In this document: one piece after another, positions 12,781 through 23,194 of the stretch
Numbering within the stretch: position 1 is the stretch's first letter
Layout of the letters: each line of letters starts with the position of its first letter
Assembly (NCBI GenBank): GCA_951213105.1
Contig: OX578150.1
Coordinates: forward strand, 19,632,022-19,696,021
DNA length: 64,000 nucleotides
Source of the DNA: Amaurobius ferox
Lineage: Eukaryota > Arthropoda > Arachnida > Araneae > Amaurobiidae
Direction: 5' to 3'
Translations under genes and position numbers: made by a program
Notes under the pieces: model-generated
What the model saw: the letters and a program-made list of their open reading frames with translations, nothing else
What the model was told of the DNA's origin: nothing
The model's database searches: none

Positions 12781-13200
12781 TTCCTGACTGAATCTCTTCT
12801 GCATCCCAGTAGGGGATATTCGCCTGTTTCCCCACCCTCCTTATCTTCAAAACTCTACAATAAGATCACTGTTTACAGCATTCTTTGTTTACTACTATCT
12901 TGTTTCTACATCATTATTGGCCCCTATTGAAGGACTAGGTTCAGTGGAAGACTGTGATCCACATATATGTTACCGGACTAGGGATATGGAGCTCTGCTCC
13001 AGGCGCCCTGCTATCGACAAATTACTGGCTGATGGGTTTCAAGCATCCTTTAGTGGGCCGTTAAATTTAGTGACTGATTAGTTAATCAGACATTAGCACT
13101 ATTTTAACAGACGTTGGTGGGATCGGCCCTCTATCTAGTAGTCTCTAATAGTCTGTGATGTAAACATAGCAGGCTAAATGGAGTTGAGTTCCAATAGTGC

Positions 13201-13320
13201 TTACCAGCACAGATGGACCGATGTCAGCGCCACCTGGCGGCCGTCCTGGGTTCTGTACGCACAACCGATTCTGAATACGATGGCGGCCATCCTGGGTTCT
13301 GTACGCACTGGATACGCAGC
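13201..13320. repeat. 46-bp duplication shared with a copy near 19.3 kb
   Basis: The phrase ggcggcc(g/a)tcctgggttctg occurs at 13236 and 13282, a 46-bp step. The block with accgatgtcag...cctgggttc...accgattctgaata recurs at 19325-19400. It directly precedes the left arm of the foldback-like complex and may be part of that repeat family. Confidence 0.65.
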
Positions 13321-13769
13321 TGTTTCTTTTTGTCTTTTTGCATAATGTTACGTAGATGTGTGACCGCAGGTGAATGATAAGAGTTCTTTGGTTTCTTCAT
13401 GCGGAAATATATAGTTCAATTAGTTATTTGTTCGATTTTGATATTGAAAATATTGATATTTAAATATTTTATAAATAATTGATATTGATATTATTTATTA
13501 TATAATTGATATCTTTTATTACTTTTTTCTATATTATTATTTATTTTCTTCTATTTAAAGTCTTTTCAAGACTATCAAATTACTAGTATTAGGAGTTACT
13601 CCTGCTTGTTGTTGATATCATGTTGTTGATTTTTTTTTGTATGCCCAAGTCGCAGGAACAGCGCAAGTCTTGCATTTTTTTTCTCTTTTAATATGGATTT
13701 ATCATTTTCAATTAAGCAATTTATTCACGTTTAAAATGCATTACCTTTTTAATAATTAGAATTAAATTA

Positions 13770-14780
13770 ATTAACGTTTATGGGAGGGCAAGTGTCTTGT
13801 CCTCCACTATGGGCGCCCAAGTAATATTTTCCAGGAGGAAAAGCTCAAGGATGAGAAGTTCAATATCTACTAGCTTGTAGACTACATTTGTAACCTTAAA
13901 CGTTCATGGGAGGGCAAGTTTCCCGTGTGTTCTATTATGGGAGCCCATGGTAAGGAAGCCCATAGAATTAATTCTAGCTGCGACAAACTCAAGGATGAGG
14001 CGTTCCATATCGACTTGCTTGTAATCTACATTTGTAACCTTAAACGTCCACAGTAGGGCAAGTTTTCCCCTGCGTTCTTTTATGGGCGCCCATGGCAAGG
14101 ACATCCACAGAACTAATTTCATCGGCGACAATTTCAAGGATTAGGCGTTCAATAACGACTAGGTTGAGACTTACATATCTAACGTCTATGGAAGGGAAAG
14201 TGTCCTCCTTTCCTTTCACTATGAGCATCCATGTAACATTATCCAGGAGGGAAACTCAAGGATGAGACGTTCAATATCGACTAGCTTGCGACCTACATTT
14301 GTAACCTGAAACGTCCACGGAAGGGCAAGTTTCCCCTTGCGTTCCCTTATGGAGGCCCATGACACACACACCCAGAGAACTAATTCCAGCGGCGATAAAC
14401 TCAGAATAAGGCGCTCAATATCGACTAGCTTGAGAGATACATTTGTAACTTTAAATGTCCACGGGAGGGCAAGTTTCCCTGTGTATTCCATTATGAGCGC
14501 CCATGGCAAGGACACTCATAGAACTAATTCCAGCGGCGACAAACTCAAGGATAAGTTTGACTAGCTTAAGACCTAGATTTGTGACCTTGGAAGTCTAAAG
14601 GAGGCAAGTGCCCCCTTGCTCTCCCCTATGACGCCATGCAACTTCAACTTTTCCGGGGGTTGCAAACTCAAGGATGAGACATACAATATCAACTAGATGG
14701 ATAACTACATTTGTTGCCTTGAATGTCAAGGGAGAGTAACTGCCCCTTGCCCTCCCCTATGGGCGCCCATGATAGTACGT
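13770..14780. repeat. Tandem array of a ~137-bp unit with palindromic core TATGGGCGCCCATA
   Basis: Eight diverged units. The core (ctatgggcgcccatg and variants) falls near 13806, 13935, 14081, 14220, 14348, 14490, 14627 and 14758, steps of 128-146 bp. Each unit also has a block of the type aactaattccagcgg-cgacaaactcaaggatga, then tcaatatcgactagctt, then acatttgtaacctt and gggcaagt. Minus-strand ORFs in this array are by-products of the repeat and I do not treat them as genes. Related units, in both orientations, are at 24200-24900, 25010-25800 and 28915-29140. Confidence 0.87.
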
Positions 14781-14930
14781 GTCGAAAACCCAAACCACTC
14801 GACTGACTCTAGGGGCTTACAGCAGCAATTTGAGTGGTCGTCATGATAGTACGTGTAGAAGGCCCAGACCACACAGCCAACCCAAAGGTTTACGGCAGTT
14901 AAATGTGTGGCCGGATGATAGTACGTGTGT
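14768..14930. repeat. Short tandem array of a ~74-bp unit
   Basis: The phrase gatagtacgtgt occurs at about 14771, 14843 and 14919. Each is followed by a variant of cccagaccac and then ggccg(g/t). A single related unit (gcccagaccacccgac ... ggatggccgga) is embedded in the arm of the second element near 24463-24520, confirming that it belongs to the same repeat system. Confidence 0.75.
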
Positions 14931-15026
14931 AAAGTTTCAACTTCCTATGTCGCGAAGCGGAGATTTCTGTAGGGTTTCGAAAGAATTTTTGCGCCCTACA
15001 CATATTGTCTGCCCTTGGGAGAGAAA

Positions 15027-15500
15027 TAGAAGTATCCACCTCTTTTAGGTTCTATCCCTTTTGTCGATGCTATAAGCATGGGCGCTCATAGCACTTTGTC
15101 AGGGGTAAACACAAGAATTATACGTACAATACCGACTACCTTTATACCTACATTTGAGGCCTTGAATGTCCAGGGGAGTGCATAAGTCCCCTCTTGGCCT
15201 CTCCTATGGGAGCCCATTGCAGGGACTCTCTGCTTATACTATTGACCTCGGGACAGAACTTAAAGGTGCCGAAGTTTCGATTCCCCTGGGATGGGAAATA
15301 TGTATTTCAAGACCCTTCAAAAGTCTCCGTGACATAAAAGGCCGAAACATTGCACACATGACATGGGCGCCCATAGGGGACTGATATTTATCAATATTAA
15401 TACAATAATATTAATAATACTCAAATATAAGTATCAAACTAGTCAATACTGTATGTCACATCCTTGTGTTTATCTCCGCTGGTAACAGTTCTATTGGTGC
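15027..15500. repeat. Inner part of inverted arm (pair of about 25060-25500)
   Basis: Read backwards, this stretch matches 25060-25500 over more than 400 bp. Examples are gacctcgggacagaactta against taagttctgtcccgaggt, and cgtgacataaaaggccgaaa against its complement near 25230. It contains three more palindromic cores near 15078, 15206 and 15362 and an AT-rich patch with aatattaataatac. Confidence 0.82.
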
Positions 15501-15841
15501 CATCACCTGTCACATGGTAAACCCATGATCCAATATTTCGGGGGTGCGATCTAGAGTTAACGAATTTATTTTGGGGGAGCGGCCTTTGGATAGCCAGCTG
15601 CACTCGAAAACAGGAAACGCGCTGGACCTTGTGAAGATAGCATTTTACCGAAATATGCAACTTTGTCCGAGTCGAATGGAATCATAGGGCTGGCGGGCCT
15701 TTTAAATTAGCGGCCGAAAGGGTATCGGTTCGCAGGGGCTTGAAAAATAGGTTTTGGCCCGAAGGGGTCTAAAAAGCCAATGATGTTGCTTTTGAGTCAA
15801 GGGGTTACGTCCCTTGACTCAAATGGATCGCCAACGGAGGT

Positions 15842-16435
15842 TTGGCAATTGAGGCGTCGAGTGGTGTTGGACTGGATGCTCTGGCGGGCAGATTTAGTGC
15901 CAACACAGAGCCCTCATGGGACTTTGACTTTGTTAGGCCTCGAAAAAGGAGGCCTCGGGTTATTCTTACAAGCGTTCCTGAAGACCTTGGTAAGGAGAAT
16001 TTGACAAAAACTTTATTGAAATTGAATGATGTGTTAACTAATGAAGAGTTTAATGTTAATTTTTCTGTCAGGGGTAAAAGGAGAAACCTTTGGGTTCTGT
16101 CTGTTTCACCAAGAGTATTGTAAATAGTGGCTTTTTTATATGTTCAATGGGGTAAAGTATATACTAGGGAATTTATCAGTTTGGGACACTGTAGAGTTTG
16201 TGGGGAACTTGGACACACTTCTTCCAAGTGTACCAAGGGTAAAAGTTGTCTTCGGTGTGGAGACAAACATGAAGGGGATAGTTGTACTGGTGCAACTAAG
16301 TGTTTAAATTGTATCGACAGCAACCGGGTGCGTAGTACCAGTTTTAAGACTGGTCACCCGAGTTATGATCGTAGTTGTTCTTCCTACAGGCACCAAGTAG
16401 AACTAGTTTCCAGATCTATTGATTATGGAGATTAA
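15842..16435 (+). pseudogene. LINE ORF1 (gag-like) with zinc knuckles, one in-frame stop
   Basis: One frame of about 198 codons interrupted by a single TAA at 16121-16123. Before the stop come RRPRVILTSVPEDLGKENL and GKRRNLWVLSVSPRV; after it LYVQWGKVYTREFI. Then two clear nucleic-acid-binding knuckles follow: CRVCGELGHTSSKC (C-x2-C-x4-H-x4-C) and CLRCGDKHEGDSC (C-x2-C-x3-H-x4-C). A third, looser one starts CLNC and ends HPSYDRSC, a motif common at the ORF1 end of I/R1-type LINEs. The role is binding the element RNA. The ORF1 stop overlaps the ORF2 start (ATG at 16425, TAA at 16433). Confidence 0.85.
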
Positions 16436-17450
16436 CATTCTTCAGATCAATGTTAACACGCGCTCCCCGCCTAAAACCTTGCTTTTGTTTATGCGTTAGA
16501 AAGTAAATTTAATATTGTGTGTTTGCAAGAGCCCCCTCTTTCGAAGGGAGTAGTTCCTTCTCCCCTGCTGGTTTACCTTATTTTTTGGCTAAGGCCTGTT
16601 GACTATGACTATGAAATAACGGCTGGTGGCTCAAGGAGAGCCCAGCACATCGACCAGAGGTCTATTGTACAACCTCCAAAAAACAATGAAGATCTCTAAG
16701 AAAAGAGACCAATAGCCGATGCACAGATGAGCAGGCAAAGCTATGATTGTTATTTGTAATACTGATATATCATTTGCTTATAAATTTAGTTCCGCCTCTT
16801 CGGTAATTATTAGTATAAATGCTGCTGGGTTCATTGATCTGAATATTGCTAGTCTTTATTTCCCCCCTCATGAGGACATCAACCTTCTGATAGATGAGCT
16901 AAATGCCATCAGATTTGAGGGGGTTGTTGTTGAGACCCAGACCGTCCGACCTACCAGAAAGGTTTAAGGTAACGGTTTGGACGGCCGGGAAGTGCCACCC
17001 AATTTAGACCGGAACCCAGTGGGGGAGGCATCCACAGGGACCGTACCCTTCTTCTCCTACCACCAACCTCTCGGAAGGACTTACGGACCCACATGTTTAA
17101 CGTGATCGTACTCCGCGTGAATACGACGGCAGTTTTGGCAGCGGCTGGGATCGAACCCGGGCCTACCGAGTGCAACTCCAGCCCGCTAACCAATGGGCGC
17201 CCGTGGATTTCCTTCTGCAGGGGGACTTTAATGCTGGATCTGGAAACTGGGGTTACGGATTTGAGGACGTCAGGGGAAGCGGGTAATTGACTTTTGTCTT
17301 GAAAATGGGTTGGGAATTGGTAATGTTGTCGGGGAGAGCCAGCCCTTCGTTCGTTTCACATGTTGGATCGGGATGGCCCAACTTGATGACCCGGCATATT
17401 TTAATAGTTAATAATTTTAATTGGAAGTCACTTGTGTTTGCAATCCCTGA
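16425..17450 (+). pseudogene. LINE ORF2, endonuclease domain, broken by stops and a SINE
   Basis: Starts MEINILQINVNTRSP, typical of ORF2 proteins of this group, but soon runs into several stops and frame changes. A readable endonuclease piece follows near 16743-16923 (SSASSVIISINAAGFIDLNI, then ASLYFPPHEDINLLIDELNA). The reading is cut by the SINE at 16924-17205. It resumes with the catalytic GDFNAGSGNWGYGFEDVRG near 17219 and continues to about 17440. The two halves join in sense across the SINE, so the SINE clearly inserted into this LINE. Not functional. Confidence 0.8.
16924..17205 (-). mobile_element. tRNA-derived SINE (family 1), minus strand
   Basis: Read on the minus strand it begins with a tRNA-like head. 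A shortened A-box region (gcccattggttag) is followed by a B-box ggttcgatccc, then a long unique body (ccttccgagaggttggtgg; gggttccggtctaaattggg; tttctggtaggtcgg) and a (CAA)n-type tail. It matches the full copy at 32956-33251 and the 5'-truncated copy at 27291-27435. It splits the endonuclease of a LINE. I could not settle its target duplication. Confidence 0.87.
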
Positions 17451-19320
17451 TTTAAATCTATAAAGAATTCAAAATTAGTGGTTGTTAAATTTTGTACCTA
17501 TATATTTTACTTTGATGGAGATTTTAGATACCTAACTGTTCTACCCTTTTTCGCATGTATGATGCAAATTCCATTTGATCCATTTATTCTTCCTTCTAAC
17601 AATCTAACTAATTCAAATCATGAATTACATGCAGCACAGCGGGTCAAAGGCAGGTCTGCTAATAAAAGATGATTTATCTTTTGAGTTGAATAATGAAAAC
17701 AAAATAAATAATTTGGAAATTGCACCCAAATAAGACATTTTGGTAACTGGGAAAAATTGGTTAGATTCCATTGTTGCGTGACTTTATGCTTCTACTTTCT
17801 AACCCTGCATATATAATGCATTTATTTACATTAAGTTGAAAAAGGGTTTATTTACCATTTCCCAAACGATAACAACTTCAACCATAATTACATTGTTTAA
17901 AATATGAAAGTAAGGGAAAACTCTTACCCCATCCTATCAAAAGTATCCATGGAGTTAGATAGGCAGTCCCTTTGCCTCCATAATGATATCTCAAACACTT
18001 AATTATTTTATTCAAGTTTTTGTTAAACAATGAAATTATATATTATTTGATCTAAAGTTAATTTAATTTAAATAAATATTTGGTTAATATTTGATTAGAG
18101 GATCGTATAACAATGAATAAACATATGTCTGGTGATATTAAAAATGCAAGAGCGATACTGATTGTGAGACAAACAAAACTAAATACCAGGGAATATTAAT
18201 GTTTAAAAATGACTCGCACTCTAGAGATTGTGTAGTAAGTTACTAACAGATAGTGAGCAGCGTAGATGCTCTGCATGGATACATCTAGTGTATAAAATTT
18301 TCTGACAGCTTTTCAAAATATTGGCTTTTTATGCTACAACACAAACAGGTAGTAATTAGAGTTTCAATTTTACAATTATGCACTAAACAATATGGTCAGT
18401 CTCTCCATGCTGATATATTTCAGCAATTAATAGATTTCAATTTAAAACTCTATACAGAGAATAACTTAGCTGGCCAGTATGCAGTTTTCAAATATGAAAA
18501 GGAGTACACTTCAAGCACAACTATAATGTTGATAGAGAATTGTTGATAAAACCTCATAACTTAATATTTACAAATTAACCTAACATTTACAAATTTAACC
18601 TAATATTTAATATAAATGTTAACATAACATTTACAAATTTGAACATAATTTAAAAAACTAACAATATATTATTAAATTTCAAGCATTGAACATATTAAAA
18701 GCTAGCAAAATTATCTTCTATGCCAAAGAATTCAATTACGATCTCTGGATAAAGAAGAAACTCAGCTGTCAAGTATATGTAAATTATTTTACAGTATGAA
18801 CAAATTTTAAAAAGTAATCATTTCAGTACAAAACTCATGTGTAAAAATAAAATGATAAATATATTAAATTAGCAATGCATCTATCCTACGTCTAACTATT
18901 AAGAAATTTTGAAAACGTTATTCCAAAAGAACAAAAACTAACGTATATATAGATAATAATGGAAAAATTTGGCTAGAATAATTAGTAACATTTTATGTAA
19001 TGTTATTTGTTCTTCATAAATACTGAAAAAGTTATCCCAGACATTTCTTCATTTACAGCACACACAACATATACACAATGTAAGCAGAACGATTAAAATT
19101 AAAACAATTAGACTTCGTACTCACTTTATACAAATTAAAATGAACCGGATTTAGTAGGAAAATTAACTACAAAAGGCGCTATTTGGTTTGGTTTGTTTCA
19201 CAGAAGAAAAAATGTGGTAAATTCGGCTGGTAAGGGTATGTATTAGTCTGTAGGTTACCGCATTGTTTTTCAACTGCACTGCAACTGAAAGGGCATCAGT
19301 GAGCAATGGCACGTTATTGG
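17450..19320. other. Interval between the two LINE halves, AT-rich, no gene recognised
   Basis: Short ORFs only. A stretch at 17478-17680 might still be damaged linker sequence of the LINE, but I cannot prove it. The rest is AT-rich with repeated phrases of the type taacctaacatttacaaattt near 18575-18640. Confidence 0.4.
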
Positions 19321-19321
19321 A

Positions 19322-19475
19322 ATTTTCGCCAAGGACCGATGTCAGAGCCCGGCCATTCTGGGTTCAGTACGCACTACCGATTCTGAATAGGCTAGTCCGA
19401 AGGACTGATTCTGGTGATGTATGTATCACGTGGTATTTTTGCGAGAGTTTGTTGTGGTGACTAGGTGCTGTTGTA
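19322..19475 (+). repeat. Fragment of the foldback-family terminus
   Basis: 19325-19400 matches 13210-13300 (accgatgtcag, cctgggttc, cgattctgaata). 19415-19475 (atcacgtggt, then gagagtttgttgtggtgactagg) matches the right terminus at 23610-23670 and, more loosely, 26250-26310. This is a fourth site for the terminal motif GTTGyGGwGACTAG, at 19451-19464. Confidence 0.7.
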
Positions 19476-19488
19476 TTTTCCTAGCTGG

Positions 19489-19722
19489 TAGGCTCCGCCC
19501 ATGACGTCATTTAACTTAACCAATAGCGAAGAACCGGCCTCACAGCAGGGGGTATAGCAGATACGTTTTTGGAACATGCATCTCAAAGACGACAGATTTT
19601 GTCTTAAACTATCAAACTTCAAAGTGTATACTAGGCTCCGCCTATGACGTCATTTAACTTAACCAATTGCGAAGAACCGGCCTCACAGCAGGGGGTATAG
19701 CGGGTACGTTTTTGGAACATGC
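19489..19722 (+). repeat. Two direct copies of a 93-bp block, 143 bp apart
   Basis: From taggctccgcccatgacgtc at 19489 and taggctccgcctatgacgtc at 19632, the two copies run nearly identically through aaccggcctcacagcagggg to gtttttggaacatgc. They differ at only a few positions. GC content is well above the surroundings. Confidence 0.9.
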
Positions 19723-20079
19723 TTTCGTGAGTATCTTCTGTGAAGAAAGATGTAGTGCTGCCATCTAGTGACATTTTTCATAACTTATTTTTAATAATTC
19801 TCGATTTAATTGAACCAAAAATTCAGATTTTTTCAATAGAAATTGTAATAAATCTGTATAACTAAAAAAATAATTTGGGGTGTTTACTCCATGGTGTCGC
19901 GCGTACCCGCGGCCGCCCCAATGGCCGTCACTGGGGAAAAGCCTCTTAATAATTATTAACATAATGGCTCAGCACAAGGAATCATTACAATATACTCGCT
20001 CACACAATATACACGATGTACACAATATAATATAAGGTCCAATTAGAGCCAATTACACATACACAACTATAGCGAATTA

Positions 20080-22690
20080 TCAAGAACATCAATAGAGAAC
20101 AGGATCAATATGAGGAAAGCAACTCGGTAACTGATACAAATGGTCAGGTTTTCCCTGATGACAGGGCTGCAGCAAATGGCCTTGCGGCCTACTACCGAGA
20201 AACTAGTAAGTTGGTCTTCATGAGGGAGAATAGGCCTGTTTTGAGAAGAGCTAAAAACATTATCCATAGCTGTCGAAGCTCAGATGCGGGTGACCCAGCT
20301 TTATCCAAAGACTTCTCTCAGCAAGAATTGCTCCTGGCAATGTCTCTTCTGGATCTGACTAAATCTCCTGGCCCAGATGGAATCTTTGGCCAAATGCTTG
20401 AAAACCTCGGCTATAGGGGGAAACAGCGACTACTTGACATAATCAATCTCTCTTGGCAGACTGGACGTCTCCCATCTGACTGGAAAAGGGCAACTGTAGT
20501 CCCCATTAAGAAAACTGGAAAAAAGTCCTGGGCCCCTGGGGACTTCAGACCCATTGCAATGACTAGTACAGCTTGCAAAATCATGGAGAAAATGATTTTA
20601 AATAGAATCCAATACTTTCTGGATCATAAGAACTTAATGCCATGCGAACAGTTTGGCTACAGAAGGGGCCATTGCACCATTGATCAGGTGCTGTTTTTCT
20701 GTCAAAACATTAGAGATGCACAAAATCTAAAGCCTACACACCACACAATTGCTGCTCTCTTGGATCTTACGAAAGCGTTCGATAAAGTGTGGAGACATAG
20801 GTTGTAAATTAAACTTCATGACACTTTCAATATTCGTGGCAACACCTTGGCATGGATCTCGGATTTTTTACATCACAGATCCATCAGAGTAAAATTTAAC
20901 AAGACTTTTTCTGACCGTGTCGAGCTTGGACAGGGCGTCCCTCAGGGTTCTGTCCTCAGTCCAATGCTTTTCTCTCTTTATTTAGCAGGCATAGAGAAAT
21001 TGCCTCCCATTGGGGTGGGAATTGGTTTGTTTGCAGACGACATCATCCTCTGGTGCTCCGGCAACAATTTAATTGTAATGGAGAGGAAACTTAACAACAC
21101 TCTTTCTGTGTTGTCGAACTTTGCTTTGGAACCTAAGCTCTTCTTCAACCCTGCCAAGTCCATTGCCACTTTTTTTACCACTAACAAAAGATTATACAAT
21201 TATCAACCGAAACTAAAAATGGATGATCAGGATCTTGCTTATGAGAAGCATCCTAAATATTTGGGATTTATTTTAGATCCCGAATGGACAAGCAACAAGC
21301 ACATCGAACATAGGGCAGAAAAAGGTTAAATATTCTTAAATACATTGCAGGCAAGGACTGGGGAGCCAATGCTGTCACTCTGAGAAATACATATATGACA
21401 TTCATTAGGCCCATCTTAGAGTATGTTTTCCTGTTTATTGCTGTGCCTCAGCCACCAACTTGGATAAATTGGAGAGGGTTCAACTCAGCGCTGCTAGAAT
21501 TATCACTGTACTGAGACGTAGCTGCCCTAGAGAGGTAGTTCTCTATGAGGCTAATTTGCAACCTCTTCAAACTAGAAGAAGGGCCAACCATGCCAAATAT
21601 TTTAACAAACTTGCTAGCTATGGTCAGCATAATAAAACCTCCCTTTACCTGAACAACTGGAGCAACAATCAAAGACTTAAGAAAAATAGTCCTTTTAGTC
21701 ATGCTGAACATCTAAGTCTGCCTTTTGATGAGATCGAACCACACTCCTTAAAATCTTGCCTGAGTCCCTCAGAGGGACTCCCCAGAGTTCATTTCCACTT
21801 CGACTTTTCTACCCCGGTCACCAAGAGGGATTTTATCCCAGCTCATCTTAGACAGTTGGCCTTGGAGAACATTGATAAGATCCCCGATAATGCCATTAAA
21901 ATCTATACGGATGGCAGCAAACTAGAGGACCACGCTGGTAGTGGCATTTACATCGAGAAACCAATGGATAAATTGTCCATCAGCCTCCGCAACCCCGATT
22001 CCTCTTCAGTCTTCAAAAGCGAACTAATTGCAATTGAGCAGGGTCTTGAAGTTGCTCTCAACGAAAACGACTTTGGGGACCTCTGGATTCTTTCGGATAG
22101 CCGCAGCTCTCTTCAGCACCTCCATAATTGGATTGCAGTTGGAGATCAAACTAGTATTTTCATCCTTCTCAAACTCAAGCTCATTTCAGAGTCCCATGAT
22201 GTTCATTTCCAGTGGATTCCATCCCACGTTGACATTTGCGGCAATGAGCAAGCGGATGGACTGGCCAAGGATGGTTGTGGCCATTCTGGTCCTTCCTCTT
22301 CGGCCCTTACTTTTTCTGAACATCAATCCATAGTCAACTCTAAAATTTCGAGGGAGTGGAGGGTTCCTCCCAGCCATCACTGGTATGCGGGCAGAGAGCC
22401 GGACTCTTCGTTCGTCTTCAATTGTGACAGAGCCTCTCGGCCTGCAATATCCAGATTAGCAAGCGGCCACACAAAGGGTCTCTCGTTTTTTGAGGGCAGG
22501 AAGATTTTTGCAGTCTGCTCTAAATGTCAAGTTCAGCAGGCTTCTCCTGAGCACATTCTGGACTGTCTGGGACTCTCCAGAGAGGACATATACTCTTCCC
22601 CCCTTCTGGTTCTCGACTTCCTTAGGGTCAACGGTCTAATGGATATTGTCTGACTTCGTCAGATAGCCGGAGGATAAGCCACAACAACAC
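20080..22690 (+). pseudogene. LINE ORF2, 3' part: reverse transcriptase and RNase H, two lesions
   Basis: Readable from about 20080 to the stop at 22653. Reverse transcriptase motifs: LTKSPGPDGIFGQML, DWKRATVVPIKK, FRPIAMTSTACKIMEKM, EQFGYRRGHCTIDQVL, LLDLTKAFDKVW, GVPQGSVLSPMLFSLY and a catalytic FADDIILW (F in place of the usual Y). An in-frame stop at 20805-20807 and a frameshift near 21330-21460 break it. The last 397 codons include an RNase H domain: IYTDGSKLEDHAGSG (first D), the helix ELIAIEQGLEVAL (E), ILSDSRSSLQ (D) and WIPSHVDICGNEQADGLAK (H, N, D). A C-terminal CSKCQVQQASPEHILDC zinc-like motif follows. Most likely the continuation of the LINE at 15660-17450. Confidence 0.92.
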
Positions 22691-23194
22691 AACACATACA
22701 CATAGTATAGCCCAGTAATTACCACTTAAGGCGGACTTAAACCGATTCGAAAAGTTACCTTTTTCCGATAGATGGCTCTGAATATCGTAGGTCTGGCGAG
22801 ATCCGACCTTGCGCCAAACAGCGATTATGTTCAATTTGCGGTAGCCATAGTCTCACTTCCGGATTAATCCTGAAACTGGATGTTATGATATTCATTCAAA
22901 TTAGATCTTGGTTTTATCGGCTGTTGAATTCAAAAGTGGACTGACTATATATAAAAGTATGTAGAAACTTTCTTTATATTGATAATGAAATTCATGATTT
23001 TATTGCATGCTCATGCTAATTAGTATAAAATTTAAATCATATATACGTATTCAAAATGTAAATAAAATTCGTAGAATGCGTATTCTTAATGTAATGAAAG
23101 TCTGTTACGTTATATAAGTGTTGATGGGAAATTGACATGCTGACTTATTGATTGCTGGCTCACAAATGCAAACATTAAGTTAGTCAATTTTTTA
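22691..23194. other. LINE trailer and flank
   Basis: The 3' end of the LINE appears to continue to roughly 22700 (ccacaacaacacaacac). The remainder to 23194 is AT-rich with no recognisable feature. Confidence 0.4.

Larger units (their letters stand above)
9403..13030 (+). mobile_element. Jockey-clade LINE, 5'-truncated in ORF1, with 12-bp target duplication
   Basis: The 12-bp direct repeat gatgggtttcaa sits at 9391-9402 and 13031-13042 and fixes the insertion exactly at 3,628 bp. The content is a two-ORF non-LTR retrotransposon (end of ORF1, then ORF2 with endonuclease and reverse transcriptase). The base composition is C-rich and A-rich on the sense strand, unlike its surroundings. The 3' end has no poly(A): it finishes ...aaattactggct directly at the duplication, unusual for Jockey. 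A long perfect duplication and one visible coding lesion suggest a young copy. Confidence 0.92.
1338..13129. mobile_element. Putative large nested DNA element bounded by 17-bp inverted repeats
   Basis: The left boundary GGGCCGATCCCACCAAC (1338-1354) is exactly inverted at 13113-13129. Inside each end the similarity continues weakly (GTTAAAATA and GTGCTAAT-like stretches), and the phrase GCGTCCCACCAA recurs subterminally near 1402 and, inverted, near 9380. Both outer flanks carry TCT (1335-1337 and 13130-13132), which could be a 3-bp target duplication but may be chance. If real, the element was about 7.2 kb before a hAT (2179-3076) and a Jockey LINE (9403-13030) jumped into it. I see no transposase that clearly belongs to it, so its family is open. 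The ends could also be two separate copies of a small element. Confidence 0.45.
15660..17450 (+). mobile_element. Decayed LINE, 5' part (ORF1 and endonuclease)
   Basis: Non-LTR retrotransposon remnant with ORF1 (15842-16435) and the beginning of ORF2 (16425 onward). It is cut by a tRNA-SINE in the endonuclease region. The 3' half of the same type of element, reverse transcriptase plus RNase H, lies at 20080-22690, so a 2.6-kb insertion or rearrangement probably separates two halves of one copy. The RNase H domain separates it from the Jockey element at 9403-13030 and points to the I/LOA/R1-like group. Confidence 0.75.

Noticed and set aside
13904..14564. Several overlapping ORFs on both strands in 13.9-14.6 kb with similar wording
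   Set aside because: They repeat with the 137-bp tandem unit and differ only by its mutations; they are by-products of the satellite.
14000..15400. Regularly spaced repeats as a CRISPR array
   Set aside because: The unit is over 100 bp, spacers are homologous to each other and the genome is eukaryotic.
17180..17205. The gggcgcccat at the head of the SINE as another copy of the satellite core
   Set aside because: It arises from a 5-bp deletion next to the SINE A-box compared with the copy at 32956; the resemblance is chance.
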